Made by a program: the position numbers and the translations under genes | Source of the DNA: Pterobdella sp. o SKG-2022 | Taxonomy: Eukaryota > Annelida > Clitellata > Hirudinida > Piscicolidae | Assembly: GCA_964035795.1 (NCBI GenBank) | Contig: OZ038320.1 | Location: forward strand, 8,330,671 to 8,394,670 | Length of the DNA: 64,000 nucleotides | Direction of reading: 5' to 3' | Shown: positions 15,237-28,400 of the stretch, one piece after another | Layout of the letters: every line of letters starts with the position of its first letter | Position numbering within the stretch: the first letter of the stretch is position 1 | Notes under the pieces: model-generated | The model's input: only the letters and a program-made list of their open reading frames with translations | What the model was told of the DNA's origin: nothing | Database searches by the model: none

Positions 15237-15835
15237 TTAGGCTTCTAAGGAAGCATAGGGCTTCAACAACTTTTTTTCATCTTTTTCTGTCTCTGGCGCT
15301 GGTTTTGGAGTCTTGCATGTTAATCTAGAGCTCCGCCGCTCGCAGTTAAGACTTCTTCTCCAGGTCTGCTTCAAACGTCCCCTCTTTCTCATCTCTTGCG
15401 GCTTCCATTCAAGCGCCTGTCTGGTAATATTTCCAGGCTCTTTCCGTAAAGTGTGGCCGACCCATCGCCATTTCCACCGCTTGACTTGGACGCTTATTTT
15501 TTGTTGGTTTGTGAATGTCCATAGCTCGGCCTTAGACACTCTGTCAATCCATCTAAAACGGAGGATCTGTCGAAGACAGCCATTGACGAAGGTTTGCATC
15601 TTTGCCGTGTCCGTGTTGATCGTTCTCCAAGTTTCTGACCCATAAAGAAGAACAAACTTCACGTTGGAATTGAAGATTCTAATTTTAGTTTTGGTGGTGA
15701 TGCTGTTTCTCTCCATACGGGTCTTAACATGCCAGATGCTTGTCGAGCTCTCTTTACCCTAGCTTCGATGTCTTCATCTATATTCTCCGTTTATCTGATC
15801 TTGCTACTTAGGTACATGAAGCCATCGACGTCTGC
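15237..15835 (-). mobile_element. Decayed RTE-type LINE, 3' end of reverse transcriptase ORF
   Basis: The minus strand translates to the C-terminal part of a non-LTR retrotransposon polymerase: LLYGSETWRT, then CLRQILRFRWIDRVS, WRWVGHTLRK and ITRQALEWKPQ in the order typical of APE-type RTE/jockey-like elements. Above 15,716 the homology continues (DVDGFMYLSSKI, then ARVKRARQASGMLRPVWR) but is broken by at least one in-frame stop. No catalytic FADD box or apurinic endonuclease domain is present, so this is a 5'-truncated, inactive fragment. It stands out by being less AT-rich than its surroundings. Confidence 0.85.
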
Positions 15836-17985
15836 TACTCAGCTTCAAGTTAATTTACAAAAATAAAGAGTTTAACTCCAAATTTAGTTTAAATATCAAA
15901 TGATTTCATGCCACTTTCGAACACTCTGGCGTTTTTGATAAAGGCTTGACTTGAAAATACCACATAGCTTATGTGTTGCATATAGGGCTAAGAGCTTTGA
16001 AAGATGGGGTCTGGTGAGGGTCCTTCATGATTCACTGAAACTTCACTTCAGCTTAAATTTCGAGCAAAAGAATATATCACATTTTATGGTTAGTTAAGTC
16101 GACTGAAGGCCACATACTTCAGTTTTTAATTTATATTGCAGTCGGATTTATTACTAGAAATACGAACAAATGCAACCACCTTTTGAAAAGTTTTCATTGG
16201 CTCAACCACTTAATGCCAAAACTACTGAGCGGATTTTTCCATAAAGTTATTTATTCAATGCTTATAAATATTTTATAAATTTTTATGAGTTATATTTGAA
16301 GTATTTTTCTATAGTTTTTAAGAGACATCATAGGTTTTCTCATTGATTTTTATATAACTTCTTCACGATGAGAAATTTCTTCAAAACGCTTTTATTTAAA
16401 AATTAGCTAAAACTTTCAATGAAATCTTGCAATATTTAGTTATTATTTTATAAATTCAACTTTCAATAATATTTTAAAAAAATTTAAAGCATTTAAATAT
16501 TATTTTCTAAATAAATATAACTAACTATAAATAAAATCATATCAGCTTCACATAGATTATTAGAAATATACTTAACACTAGTTAGAAAAACTGTTCAAAA
16601 CGGAAGTGAAAACCATCTTAAACAATTAATATACATGTTTCTATTGGGAAAAAAATGGGAAACGTAGACTTGAAAGAGGTGCAACAGTTGAAATGACCAA
16701 AAAATACACAAAAATCCAAAAAATGTTTGCAGTGGTTTGTAAGCAAATTTCGTGAATAAAATTTTCTATATGGTCGAACCTTTCATGCTTATTTGTTATT
16801 AAGTATCGATCAGAACTATTATCTAAAAGGGGTCTTGAAGCTCTTTTGGTTTAATGTCCTCTTGCTTTTTTTTATAATCTTATTTCGAAGATGAACTCAT
16901 TTGTTCGAAATCTTTTTTATTACAATTTTAGATCTTAATCGTGAAATTTTTTTTAATTCCTTAATAAAATATTTATAAAAATGCAAAATGTGTTTTCCTT
17001 ATCTAAGTTACTACAAAAACAGTTTGTTTTTAGTCATTATGTTTCTAAGACCAATTTGCTTCATCACGAAGTCAGTTAGATGCATAAGATCCACTTCTGA
17101 TACAAGATGCATTCCAGTATTTTTTTTGAAATATTTTTTTATCGGATAAAAAGATAAATTAAATTCTAATTGGAGTTACTTTTATTCATCGGCAACCGAT
17201 TGTGACTGCTACGATTGGATGTTTTCCTAGTTTCAGACAATTGTTTCCTAGTTTAAACTCAATAACGAGTTTTTATTCAGTTACATTTTTAGATCCATTG
17301 GAGAACGCTTGAATCCATGCTAGAAAACCCACCTCTTCTAAAATTTCTAGATTTAGAATAGATCTATTCACGTAATACTCATAAAACATACCTCTTGTAT
17401 GGTGAAAACCTGTAGTTTTATCATTACAATTGAAATTAAAAATAAGATTAGAACAGCATTAACTTTAGAAGTTAATAGGTCACATCAAATACAACATCAA
17501 TTCAAGAGTACAACTTTCAAATCCAGTTTGAATAGTGTTAAGAGCATTGGTGCTTCACAAACACTAACTTTTGCAGGCACATAAATGTTTTTATTTTTTT
17601 AAACTACCAAAACCAAAATTTACTTGAAACATTTGACATTTTCATCAGTTTAAAATTAATTGATATGTTGCTACCCAGGTAGGTAAAGTTGCTGACTCGG
17701 TTCAGAGGTACTTAGTTCGTTTTGATAACCCACTTTTACACGTTATAGTTTAAATTTTAAATGGTGTATTATTTAAATTTTTGACATTTGTTTTCAATCT
17801 AAAAATGGTAGACGAGAGTGCTAAAGGTTCACATAGTCTGTGCACAGCTTGAAGATCTTGTACCATTAAACAGCATCAAACCTCAGCAAAGAGTAGTTAC
17901 TTCGGTATAATAATGCCCGCATACACACACTGATCAGAGTTTTCTTGTGTTGCTTTAATGTTAAGCAAGTGTTACCTCTCTTAGC
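15836..17985. other. Intergenic, nothing recognised
   Basis: AT-rich sequence between the RTE fragment and the triplicated repeat. A 61-codon ORF at 17,399-17,584 has no recognisable motif. Confidence 0.5.
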
Positions 17986-17989
17986 CTTT

Positions 17990-18400
17990 GCTCCTTGCTA
18001 GCTTGCAAGGCAGTGGAGATCTTGGTTGCACGAACGAAATTGTGAATCTGCATTTTTTGTGTAATTACAATATTTTTCATATTTTTATTACTATTTACAG
18101 TTTGTTCGAAAGTTTAAGGTATTTCATTATAGCATTTTATATGCTACATTTATAGTTTAAAACATAATTGATGAAGTGTAATAGCCTAAATCAAATTGTA
18201 AGGTCGACAAACACAAAGTATTTATTTTTAAAAAGACACGAAGCTTTTCGAAGACTGGCTTACATTATCAAGTGTGTCTTTTTTAAAATAAATACTTTGT
18301 GTTTGTTAACCTTAAAACATTTGATGAAAGATATATCGAAAACTTACACCCATGGTCATATCCAAGTGCTTATTTTGTTTTCAACAAGGAAACAATGAAA
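17990..18400 (+). repeat. Diverged repeat unit, copy 1 (interrupted by a foldback element)
   Basis: Begins with CTTGCAAGGCAGTGGAGATC, continues TTGG, TGCACGAACGAAATTGTGAATCTGC, and later has ACACCCATGG...GCTTATTTTG. The same order of landmarks recurs at 18,735 and 21,775. A 120-bp inverted-repeat element (18,196-18,317) sits inside this copy and not in the other two, suggesting later insertion. Confidence 0.55.
18196..18317. mobile_element. Foldback / MITE-like element FB1
   Basis: Arms of about 44 bp (18,196-18,239 and 18,274-18,317) are near-perfect reverse complements around the word ACAAACACAAAGTATTTAT. The loop holds GAAGCTTTTCGAAG and CTTACATTATCAAG, words also found in the arms of the element at 52,970. 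No coding capacity. Likely a non-autonomous DNA element or foldback repeat. Confidence 0.7.
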
Positions 18401-18734
18401 TGTGAAGATTGTTTTGAGTGTATATTTTGACATGAGTTTTTAATGTTTTTTTTAGGTATAGTACTCAGTAAATCTATATTTGACAATTTTTGAAACATAC
18501 AGCATGGTTTTCCGAATTTCAAAATGAGCTTAGCTGCTTTAAGCAGTGGTGACAAGACTTTGTTTATACATGTATTACGACAAAAAAACAAAAATTGTAT
18601 ATCAGTTATTAGTCTTTCTTTGTGATATCTTTTTAAACGAGTCTTAGTTTTTTTCCGTTATTAAAATACATCAGCTTCAAATGTTAGTTTTTAATTGAAA
18701 AAATCAGTTGAGCATGAAAGTCAAAGTTGCCCCT

Positions 18735-18957
18735 AAAGAGGAGCTAACTTGCAAGGCAGTGGATATCTATCATTTTTTGTATTTATAATATTATTCATAG
18801 GCATAGTACCATTTGACATTTTTTTGAATGTTATAGATATTCAAAATACTGTTTAATGTACCAGCTATAGCTTAGTTTTGATTTATGTATGAAAAAGATA
18901 TATAAAAAAACACACCCATCATTATGTTTAAATGCCTATTTTGCTTTAATTAAAATA
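18735..18957 (+). repeat. Diverged repeat unit, copy 2
   Basis: Starts with the shared AACTTGCAAGGCAGTGGA and ends with ACACACCCATCATTATG...CCTATTTTGCTTTAATTAAAA, the landmarks of copies 1 and 3. It leads directly into the LINE-tail fragment that follows, so the unit may be part of the same retroelement family. Confidence 0.5.
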
Positions 18958-19100
18958 CTCAATCTGCGTCTCTCACCTTCCCTTAAACAGTTTCGCAAGC
19001 GTTTAAAAACGCATTTTTATAGCAGCATCTCTCCGCGTAGTTCCTTGGACTACACAAGCGCCTCTGCAGCAAACCTAGTTTGCAAACTGCGCGCTTTAAA
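18958..19100 (+). mobile_element. L2/CR1-like LINE 3' terminal fragment
   Basis: Encodes LRLSPSLKQFRKRLKTHFYS, the kind of C-terminal tail found at the end of L2/CR1-type reverse transcriptases (an SLxxFRxxLKTHLF-like motif). About 100 bp later comes GCGCGCTTTAAAAATGAATAATAATAAT, which resembles the 3' end of such elements (GCGCT-T-TAAAT followed by AAT repeats). No RT core is left. The long open frame that runs on into the next element is accidental read-through across the AAT tract. Confidence 0.6.
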
Positions 19101-19158
19101 AATGAATAATAATAATGAAAAGAATAATAATAAGATTAATAATAACAATAATAATGAA
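19101..19158 (+). repeat. Interrupted (AAT)n tract, left side of retrotransposon
   Basis: AAT triplets with a few GAA, AAG, ATT and AAC interruptions, read as an Asn-rich peptide in the long ORF. It joins the LINE tail on its left to the R4/Dong-like RT on its right, and has the same triplet and strand as the much longer tract at 21,184. Confidence 0.85.
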
Positions 19159-21133
19159 CAGAAAGGGTGTAGAAAAGGATCTTATGGCTGCAAAGAGCAA
19201 CTTTTGGCAAACAGAATGATTATGGAGAATATGAAAAGTAGAGCCCGGAATCTAAGTACAGCCTGGATTGACTACAAAAAAAGCTTTGATAGTGTGCCTC
19301 AATCATGGATAATAAAATCTCTTCATCTCTCCTCTTTTCATCAATTTTCTTGCTTCAGCTATGAAACAATGGGAAACGACTCATCTTTTGTCGAAACCGA
19401 ACGGTATTTTTCTTATGGTAACATCAAAATTAATAGTGGTATTTTTCAAGATGACTCTTTATCTCCACTCTTATTTTGTCTGGCTCTATTTCTTTTAACT
19501 AAAATAATTAATAATAGTCGATATGGGTATAAAATGCAAAATAGTAAAATAAATCACTCATTTTATATGGACGATTTTAAATTATATGCAAGTAACGATA
19601 ACGAACTGGAGGGATTAATAAAAACGGTAAAGGTGTTTAGTGATAATATAGGTATGCAGTTTGAGCTAAAAAAATGTGCAAAAGCCAGTTTCAAGCAAGG
19701 TAAACTAGTAAAAACTAGCAATATTATAATAGATAATCAAACCATAATAAAGGGATTAGAACAAGAAAAATATTATAAGTATCTTGGTGTAAATGAAAGC
19801 GATGGAATACAACATGCAAAAATGAAGGAACAAATAAAAAAAGAATGCATTAGAAGAGTGAGGTTAATTACAGAAACAGAACTTAATGCAAAAAACAGAA
19901 TATTAGCAGTTAATACTTTAGCATTACCGGTAATGACATTTAGTTACAATATTATAAATTTGAATTTAAATGAACTTAAAAAAATAAACGTTAAGATAAG
20001 AAAACTATTAACATTTCAACGAATGCATCAACCTAAAGAAGATGTTGCACGTCTCTACATCCCAAAAAACAAAGGTGGAAGAGGACTGATGCAATTAGAA
20101 CTATGTTACAAAACCACAACTATAGAATTATACAATTATTTAACAAAAACCAAAGATTGGATGCTGAAATTAACACTACACCGTGAAAGTTCAACGAAAA
20201 GCCACTCAGTCGTCAAAGAATCAATGAAGTTTAAAAAGAAATTTGACATTGAGTTTGACTATCACCAGCTCGAGGCGATTGAAGTTGCTCGTAAAATGAA
20301 AAAAAAACGTTAAGCTAGAAAGCTTGTAACAACTTCAAGAGCGGTGGCATAACAAACTTCTTCAAGGACAGTTCGCAGCAAGAGTCAACAATGCTGATGT
20401 AGACAAAAAAGCAACTTATCAGTGGCTCATCAGCTCAAGACTCAAATCCGAAACAGAAGGATTTATAATTGCTGCACAAGATCAAAGTCTCTTTACAAAA
20501 AACTACCAGGCAAACATCATGCATAATAGCACAGAAGCCAAATGTAGCTTTTGTGCTGATAAAGTCGAGACGATTGACCACCTTGTATCCGGTTGTTCCA
20601 TTTTGATTCCTGGAGAGTATAAAACTAGACACTAAAGAGTTGGGCAATACCTGCACTGGAAAATTCGCAATCATTTTTTAGTAGATACTACTAAAAATTG
20701 GTATGAGCACAAACCAGAAGCGGTCACAGAAAAACCAGGCTTTACAATCCTTTGGGACTTCCCAATCCACACAGACCGCACAATCCAAGCTAATCGCCCA
20801 GACATTGTAGTAAAAGACAAACAAGGGAAAACGTACTATCTTATCGACATGAGCGTACCATCGGACAAAAATATAGCAGCCAAAGTCTTTGATAAAATGT
20901 CAAAATACAAAGCCCTGGAGATTGAAGTGAGCAAAATGTGGAAGCTCAAAGTCAAAACTATCCCTGTGGTTGTAGGAGCATTAAGCCTTGTCAAAAAAGG
21001 CACAGAAGAGCTCATAAATATAGCAGAAAATCCTTTTCTCAGAGAAGTGCAGAAAATTGTTTTGACTAGCACAGCTCATGCATGTGCTAAGAAGAGCTCT
21101 TTCTATCTAAATCAAATATTTCATTCACCTTAG
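19159..21133 (+). mobile_element. 5'-truncated R4/Dong-like non-LTR retrotransposon with restriction-like endonuclease (inactive)
   Basis: The reverse transcriptase begins abruptly at KGCRKGSYGCKEQL, then shows AWIDYKKSFDSVP (RT motif region A), GIFQDDSLSPLLF (B) and YMDDFKLYA (the catalytic DD box), followed by the thumb. After a frame change near 20,313 comes a CX2CX8HX4C zinc motif (20,560-20,613), then the endonuclease motif RPD followed 14 residues later by D (about 20,800-20,850) and a KYK helix. An RT-CCHC-RLE order is that of R2/R4-group elements, which use a PD-(D/E)XK-like nuclease. The N-terminal part is absent, and stop codons at about 20,333 and 20,634 plus the frameshift make it nonfunctional. 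The best matching group is R4/Dong/Rex6 by general appearance; a tree would be needed to separate it from R2 or NeSL. Confidence 0.85.
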
Positions 21134-21183
21134 GATACTTGTAGTAACTTGATGATTGATCTCGAAATCAGCAAATCAAAAAG

Positions 21184-21411
<228 letters not shown>

Positions 21412-21774
21412 AAAAAAATTCTGAGTGTTTGGTGCAATAAACCATTTAATTTTTTTTATTATACCATTCTTATTAAATCTAATTTTAATATTACTCTGAA
21501 AACTAAACTTTAAACATTTCAAATGACCTTAACGGTTTAAAACAACGTTTAAAACTTTTGGTTATATACCGATTAAATTATTCTGGTAAAACATACTATA
21601 TCTCTAAAAAAACATTCTCGTAAGAATATTTCGAAAAATTTGTTTTTTTTTCTTTGTGGAATCTTTGTTTATTTTTGATTAGAGAATTATTTTAATTTTA
21701 ACTGTTCATTTTTAATCAAATGAGCGGGCAAAATTCTCAAGGTAGTTTCTCATATTCTTTGCTTCTAGAAAGAA

Positions 21775-22015
21775 TTTAACCTGCTAGGCAATGGGGATCT
21801 TGGATGCACGGATGAAACTTGTGAATCTTTATTTTTACTATTATACAAAGTTTTTAAGAGTTTTAGCTGTTCCAAACTAGTATTTCGTCTGCTTTATACA
21901 TAGCTTAGGTTCAAGCAATATAGGTAGAAATTTATGGACATATAATGAACACACCTATTATTAAGTTTATGTTCTCCTTTTGCTTCAATTAAAACAATAA
22001 AAGTTATAACTGTTT
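21775..22015 (+). repeat. Diverged repeat unit, copy 3
   Basis: Carries the landmarks of the copies at 17,990 and 18,735: CTAGGCAATGGGGATCTTGG, TGCACGGATGAAACTTGTGAATCT, then ACACACCTATTATTAAG...CCTTTTGCTTCAATTAAAA. Lies on the far side of the nested retroelement from copy 2. Confidence 0.5.
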
Positions 22016-22651
22016 TATATGGGCGTGGTGTGATGAACTCACTAGGAAGATTCCCATAATTTTTATTTAATATGAAGATATTAAAATTTAAAGAGTATAT
22101 TGAACATTATGATAATAGAAAAAATGTTTTTGAGAAAATTTTTTTAGTCAAAACAGAAGAATGCATCAGCATTGAAATAACGATAGTCCTTGAAATTTAT
22201 TAGCATTTGAACTGTTACAAATAACATTTGAATGAAAAGACATATTCTCATTATCATCTTGGTTTTCTAATAAAAATGAGATTAAATATGATACTATAAA
22301 AAAAAACAAAAAAAAGAAGATAATTAGATATATCAAGAATTTCATTTGAAAAATGACATATAAAGGTATTGAATCATATATTTTAGAAAGCTCTTTTTCG
22401 TGTCTTAATTTGCATCTATAGATAATATAAAAACAATTAAATTTTTGTTCAATTATTGCTATAGTAATTGGTTTTCTAATTTACTACTATTTAGTGATGA
22501 ATGGATATTGGATTAAATCTAAACATATCTATGTTATTAGTTATGGTTGACTCCTGGAAGGAAATACTTCTATTTTTAATAGACTTATGTATCTCTTTGT
22601 TCGATAATATTTCGTTTTCAACTTCAAATGAAGAGTTTTTATTTATGTCAA

Positions 22652-22700
22652 AAGAAACTATAATTTTCGATAAGTTGAGTTTTATTATAACTAATAAATA
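22652..22700. repeat. Dispersed short repeat copy 2
   Basis: AACTATAATTTTCGATAAGTTGAGTTTTATTATAAC matches the copies at 12,797, 46,694 and 55,934 in its left half and is more diverged on the right. Confidence 0.35.
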
Positions 22701-22751
22701 CTAAGTATTGTCTTATGAGACGGAAATATAAAATCTGAGATTGGATAGATT

Positions 22752-22985
22752 ATACACTATGCAAGCCTGCAGCCAACATCACTAGATAGGCCCTGGACTG
22801 GAATCCACAGAGGAAAAGAAAAGTTGGCTGGCTTAAGCATACCTGCAGAAGAAGCATCGAGAAAGATACGAAAGTTACCGGAATGACGTGAGCCGAGCTG
22901 AAGACGACGAGCCAGAACCGAGTACGTTGGAAGTGTGTTGTTGTAGCACTATGCTTCCAAGAATGCAAGAGGAAAACCTAACCTA
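22752..22985 (+). mobile_element. Second decayed RTE-type LINE fragment
   Basis: Plus-strand translation gives ALDWNPQRKRKVGW, LKHTCRRSIEKDTKV and AELKTTSQNRVRWKCVV with at least two in-frame stops. These match the last part of RTE/jockey-like endonuclease-reverse transcriptase proteins and overlap the domain seen in the fragment at 15,237, here on the opposite strand. It ends at AACCTAACCTAA. The minus-strand ORF over the same bases is a shadow. Confidence 0.75.
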
Positions 22986-24120
22986 ATGTTTTATGATAAA
23001 TTATAACTTGTTGCACAACAGTTTTTATCAAAAAACATTAAATATAAGAAACATTTTCTAAAAATTAAATTTGTTCATTATTTTTGCTTATTATAAAGAA
23101 ATTATAAAAAAGTAACATAATATCAAAAGATGGATAGATTCACAAGTTATTTCATGCGAAAACTTTCAGTTATTTTAGATGCTAAAGCTTTTTCCATTGT
23201 AAATCATCTAATTAGAAGAAACACTACCAAATTAGCAAACATATTAATTGTTTCGATGGATCATAATTAAGATTTTTTCAATTCCTGAATTCTTAATTTC
23301 ATAGAAGCATTTGGATCAAAGAACGTGATTAAATAAAAGCACTCGTCCGTTTAGGTGGGTCATAAACTTATGATACAATTGTCGACGAGTTAACTTTTTC
23401 TATGAAAATATCTCAATAGGTCTGTGTCACAAATTTTTACCATTGGTATTAGTAATAATGCAATTTATAAATCGCTATTTCACAGCGTTCAGGAACTAAA
23501 AGATAGGTTATTTTTTTTTTAAATTTTCGAAGTAAAAGTATTTATTCTACGAGGGTATGGTTTAAATATATTAAATGATGAGATGATAAGTAATTTCTAG
23601 AAAATTAGATTAGAAGTAGCAAAAGTTTTAAACAAGAAAACTTAATAAAAACAATGACAAAAAAAATAAAATGAAAAAAATTAAATTCAAAGCTTCAAAA
23701 TTTCTGAAAACTAGCATTTTTATTAGTTATTTTAGGCACCATTCATTATCCATACATTTTCCACTTTATTCACAAACAATTTCGAAACTTTTATAGTATT
23801 ATTTCAAAAATTTTGATAAGATATTATGTTAAAATATAAAGAATAATTTTGTAATAAACCCAGTAATGGTTTGTTTACTTTGTCCAATTTCTATATAAAA
23901 AATGTAAACAGATATTATTTTTTTAAAAATATAATATAAATTTGTAATAAAATAATATAGTTTATTAACACGATTAACTTTTAAAAAGCTGTAAGAAACT
24001 TCTCTTTGGTGATCGAAAAATTGTTCCGATGTAAATCAAAAGATTATTTCTCTTTATCAGTTTAATAAAGCTATTTAATTAATTAAATTCAAGTTAAGGC
24101 TAGTTTAAAAAACTATATAA
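22986..24120. other. Upstream region of the TTC9-like gene, nothing recognised
   Basis: AT-rich and without open frames of note. The TTC9-like promoter and 5' UTR should lie here, but no TATA box or other element can be assigned with confidence. Confidence 0.5.
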
Positions 24121-25402
24121 ATGCTAAAAAACAGCAAAAATACTTCATCAATGGAGAGTTTGATAGGTGCAGACAATTCTAGCTCAGATGTCAGTTCGAG
24201 TGAAAACAGTTCTAGTTGTTGTAAGCCTTCTTGCCAAGAAAAGTTATCTATAGCTGAACTTTACAAAAATGAAGGAAACATATATTTTAAACAAGGAAAA
24301 ACCAGAGAAGCAATAAAAAAATATCACTGTTCACTTTTATACTTGAAAGGAGTAGAAGCAGATCAGAAAAAAATGCATTCGTTTGTTTCACCAAGCTCTC
24401 AAGAAATTGAAACTTTGAGCCAGGAATCAATGATGAAATTGAGAAAACTCACTGCTGACTGCCATAACAATCTTGCAGGTTATTATTGAATAATTTGTTA
24501 TATTTGAAAAACACAGTAAAAAATATTTTATATCTATATTTTTTCTTAATTTTTATAACTTTAAAAATATTTTTAATATACCTGCATAAACAAGTATCTG
24601 AAGTTATCAAATTTTCATCAAGCTTTTAGTTTAAAATGAGTTTTTGATGATTATATGGATATATATTTGTTGCTAACACTGTTTATAAGTAAAATTCTTA
24701 ATTTTTGAACTCAATGATTAATGACTTCTGATTCTATTCAAACATTATCCAATAAACCCATTCTGTCTGTTCAATAAAAATATTTACACCTTTAAATGAA
24801 TTGAAATAATGATACCACCCAGCTTGTCTTCTGGCTTCCAAAGATCCCTTATACAACCGGGTAATTGAGAGGTGTGATGACAGTCTATCCCTGCAGCCTG
24901 ACAATGTCAAAGCTCTCTATCGCAAAGGAGTGGCTTTATATTATCTCAAAAAGTATTCACTTGTGTTTTCATTTTTTTATATATAATTAAATCTATAGTG
25001 TTTGTAATGTTTTGTAGATTAAAACTTTCTTATTGAGTAATAACAAAATCTTTTCCTAATAAAATTTCAAATATTAATTATTGTGAACTATTCCTAAAAA
25101 AAATTTTTCTTAGCTCATTATTCATAAAGCCCTGTTTTAAATGTGACACAAATAATCAAAGGTATGGCGAATCTCATGAAGTTTTGCACAAGGCTCTTTT
25201 ATTGCCAGAAGGAGAAAAAAGTGATAAATGATTTCAATTACTACCTTTTTATTCATGCTTCAAAGCTATACTTCAATTTAAATGTTTCAATTTTTATGCA
25301 GACGCCACTTTGAGAAAATATTACAACCTTGTACAAAAAGCTAAGTCAGGTGAAGAGGATCAACTGAGGCAAACTTGTCAAACTATTTTTAAATCTCTCT
25401 AG
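24121..25402 (+). CDS. TTC9: TTC9-like tetratricopeptide repeat protein (4 exons, 215 aa)
   Basis: Exons 24121-24478, 24823-24952, 25162-25220 and 25302-25402; all introns GT-AG and all phases agree. The first 40 residues are Ser-rich and probably disordered. A TPR helix pair follows (KNEGNIYFKQGKTREAIKKY, then HCSLLYLKG), as in the N-terminal TPR of TTC9 proteins. The next exons give CHNNLAACLLASK, LQPDNVKALYRKGVALYYL and KKYGESHEVLHKALLLP, the second and third TPRs with the PDNxKALYR signature shared by TTC9 and immunophilin-type TPR proteins. The length agrees with the TTC9 family (about 170-240 aa). There is no FKBP or other catalytic domain. TTC9 proteins are cytosolic adaptors of poorly known function. 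ATG 24121 opens the frame after an AT-rich leader and is the first in-frame ATG. FKBP-like TPR proteins are the main alternative. Confidence 0.88.
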
Positions 25403-28400
25403 CATACAGGCATACTAGTTGTTAAATTGTATACATAACACAGTTTCATAGGGTCATTTCACAAACTCAACGTCAATAATCATACATATATGACAGCACT
25501 TCAATGAAGTTGCTTTAAAGTTGTATTGATATGGTTTTGGAAATTATTGTATTTTGCACACATTCCAAGCTTTAACAAACCACTCTAGTTTGATTGTTGC
25601 GTCATTTGAATAGACTGCTTTATCATTGTTTTTCTCAGCTTCATATCCTATCCTCACTCTTCTTCAGTTGCCACATTATGTTATTTTATAATATCAGGTA
25701 TTTTATAAAAAATTTTTAAGTATCTGTTAATGTTTTTTTTACATTTCAAACTTTTTAAATGACTATCATTCTTTTTATTTTTTAAAGTCAATATTTTTTT
25801 AGTTTAGCAGCTTTTCAGTAATCTGTGTTAGTTATTCTTATTAAGTGAATTAACAAGCTATTCAAAATAATACAATCAAGTTTTATAAATGAACAGGACT
25901 TAACATTATTCTTTATTATTTTTGCAAACCAGTGATTAAAACAAAAATTAATTTTGCTATTTTTTAAATACAAATCTTCAGTGTTCATTAAATTTTCAAT
26001 CATTTAGTTTTCCACCAAAAGTTTTAAGTTATTTTTCCAACCGTTAGGCAATATGAATATTATTACAAGGTCTATTCAATTTGCCTTTTCCCGAGTTTAA
26101 ATGATTTTGCGAGCTGATAAAGTACTAATTTGATTTTAAAAACGAAAATAGGTTCGATAAGATTATGATCTATACACAGCACTTGTTAGCACTGAACATC
26201 ATAAAACTGATAGTCATGATGAAAAGATAGGCACCGTAATAGAGTTAAAAGTATTCATTTAACATGAGTGTTTAGAATATTTTATTATCAAATAAGTTCA
26301 AATTATTGGCATGAGTTTTTGTTTTATAAAACCTTTATTTTCTTTGAATTGCTGCTGTTTTTAGTTGTTCATTAAAAAAATTTTCTTCAAAAGCAATAAA
26401 ATGAAAAAAACGTTAACTTTTTGAAAACCCCTCCAACTTTTTCTATGAAAATAAACAATTTAATATAATTAGAGAAATAATTCAAGAATATTTTAAAAGC
26501 ATATAGTTTTGCCGATGGCAAAGAATAGGAAGAAAGGATAATTATCATTAAAAACAAAAATATATAAATAAAAATAATCAAAAGATTTTCGGATTTAACA
26601 GAGTACTTCAGGTTAAATCTTTTGAAGCTTATTTTGTAATTGTACTGTGAAGATAAAATAAAACTTATACAATTAGTAATTATCATAACTTTTACTCATC
26701 TCAGCTGAGAATACACCAATTTAGTTAATTGCAATTCTCACTAAACTTTCATAAATGCAATTTTTAATACAATATTTCGAATTAATTAAAATTTAAATGC
26801 TTCTATGAAATTTTATCTCAAATTTTCTTTTTTAATTTTAGCCTCATAAAAAATTAAAAACAAAATTTGAACTAAATAGACACAAAATTAGATCATCCAT
26901 ATTCTTATTCAAACAGTTTCGTAAGATATCAATCAGTATATAAGACAGCAAACTTCCAAATAACTGGTGACTCACATATTCAAAGTTTATTTTATCAAGT
27001 GGGCCTTTCAAAAAGATTTTTTTCGATTGATTTTAATCACTTTTGAACGCTTTTATGAACGTAGCTTAATGACGCGTATTTAAGTTATGTAGAGTTATTG
27101 ATCAAGCTTTCAATACAATTTTGTTGTAGAACATTAAGAATGTACCTTGTTCGATTATTTACAATCATATTTATTGTAATTCAAAACCTGACGTAAATGT
27201 TTAATCAAAAGACAACGCTTTAGCTTGAGGTGAAAATTATAGAAAAGATTTTGAAAAGTATAGATCTTGTTTAAAATATGACTTGATAAAAAAATAACTT
27301 GGGATGTCTATATAATAAGATTCTCTAAAAAAATGCGGTTTGCTAAAATCATTATTATTATACAAATCAATAAATTTTTAGTACTTTAATTTTCAGAATC
27401 TATATAGTTAACTTTGAAGAAATTTATTTTTAAAGTCGTATTTAATTAAAAGACGGTTGTTGCTGATTAATATAGATTTATTCACTTGTATCCCTATAAT
27501 GCTTCATACATGTATCTGAAAACGCTGTTATATATAGATAAAAATCGACTTGTTCAAAACGTTTCATGCAGCTAGCAACCTTGTCAAGAAATAATTTTAA
27601 AAAGTTCTGTTTAAACAATCATATTTATTTGCCATTATCTACAATTGTGAGCTAGCTGCGGTTGGTTTTTGAAAAGTTTTTGAACTTTTAAATTAGATTA
27701 GTTAAATTTTATTCAAAACTATTGCTTTCAAATAAAGTGAGTTCACGGTTTTTTATTCAATGAAGTTAGTTGGAAATTTTTTTACATTATTTCTTATTAA
27801 ATAAAGTATTAGTATGAAAAATACAAATTATATTTCATTTCAAGCAATTTTTTGTTTTATTTTATCTAATAAAAGCGAAAAAGATTTTTTAAAAATTGGA
27901 AGCCCCAAAATGTATGTTAATCAACTAAAAATATGACAATAATAATTACACTCTGAACGTCAATAGCTAGATAGTAATTTCAATCTAATAGGGATGTAAT
28001 TATCAACGTAAACATCATAAAAATCAACCCATCGAAAACAACAGAAAGGCCATTATAGAAGAGGAATTCATAAAGATTGATACAATATTCATTCCCAAAA
28101 GTTATGCATTAGATATAATATTTTAAATTTATCTTCAAGCTTTGTAGTTTTGTTTTTTTTTGAACTAATAATTAGAAGTAGCTTTTGTTCAGAAAAGTGA
28201 GAAAATACATTTTTCTACAAAAGAAGATTAAAATCATATATCTTAAATCTGTTTCGAACGTTTTTCAATATAATGCGTCGTTTAGCTCCAAGTGCTCCAT
28301 GAGCATTGATGCACGATAGAAATATCCATGAAAATAGATGCTATTCAACCCATTACGACATCTATGATAAACTCCACAAAATTAATAATGTATAAAATGT

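Noticed and set aside
15313..15645. 110-codon plus-strand ORF
   Set aside because: Antisense shadow of the RTE-type reverse transcriptase fragment.
18889..20313. A single 474-codon ORF read as one protein
   Set aside because: It joins three unrelated things: repeat sequence, a LINE tail with an AAT tract, and a truncated R4-like RT. The Asn-rich centre is microsatellite, so the ORF is not one gene.
22750..22968. 72-codon minus-strand ORF
   Set aside because: Antisense shadow of the second RTE-type fragment, whose plus-strand translation has the family motifs.
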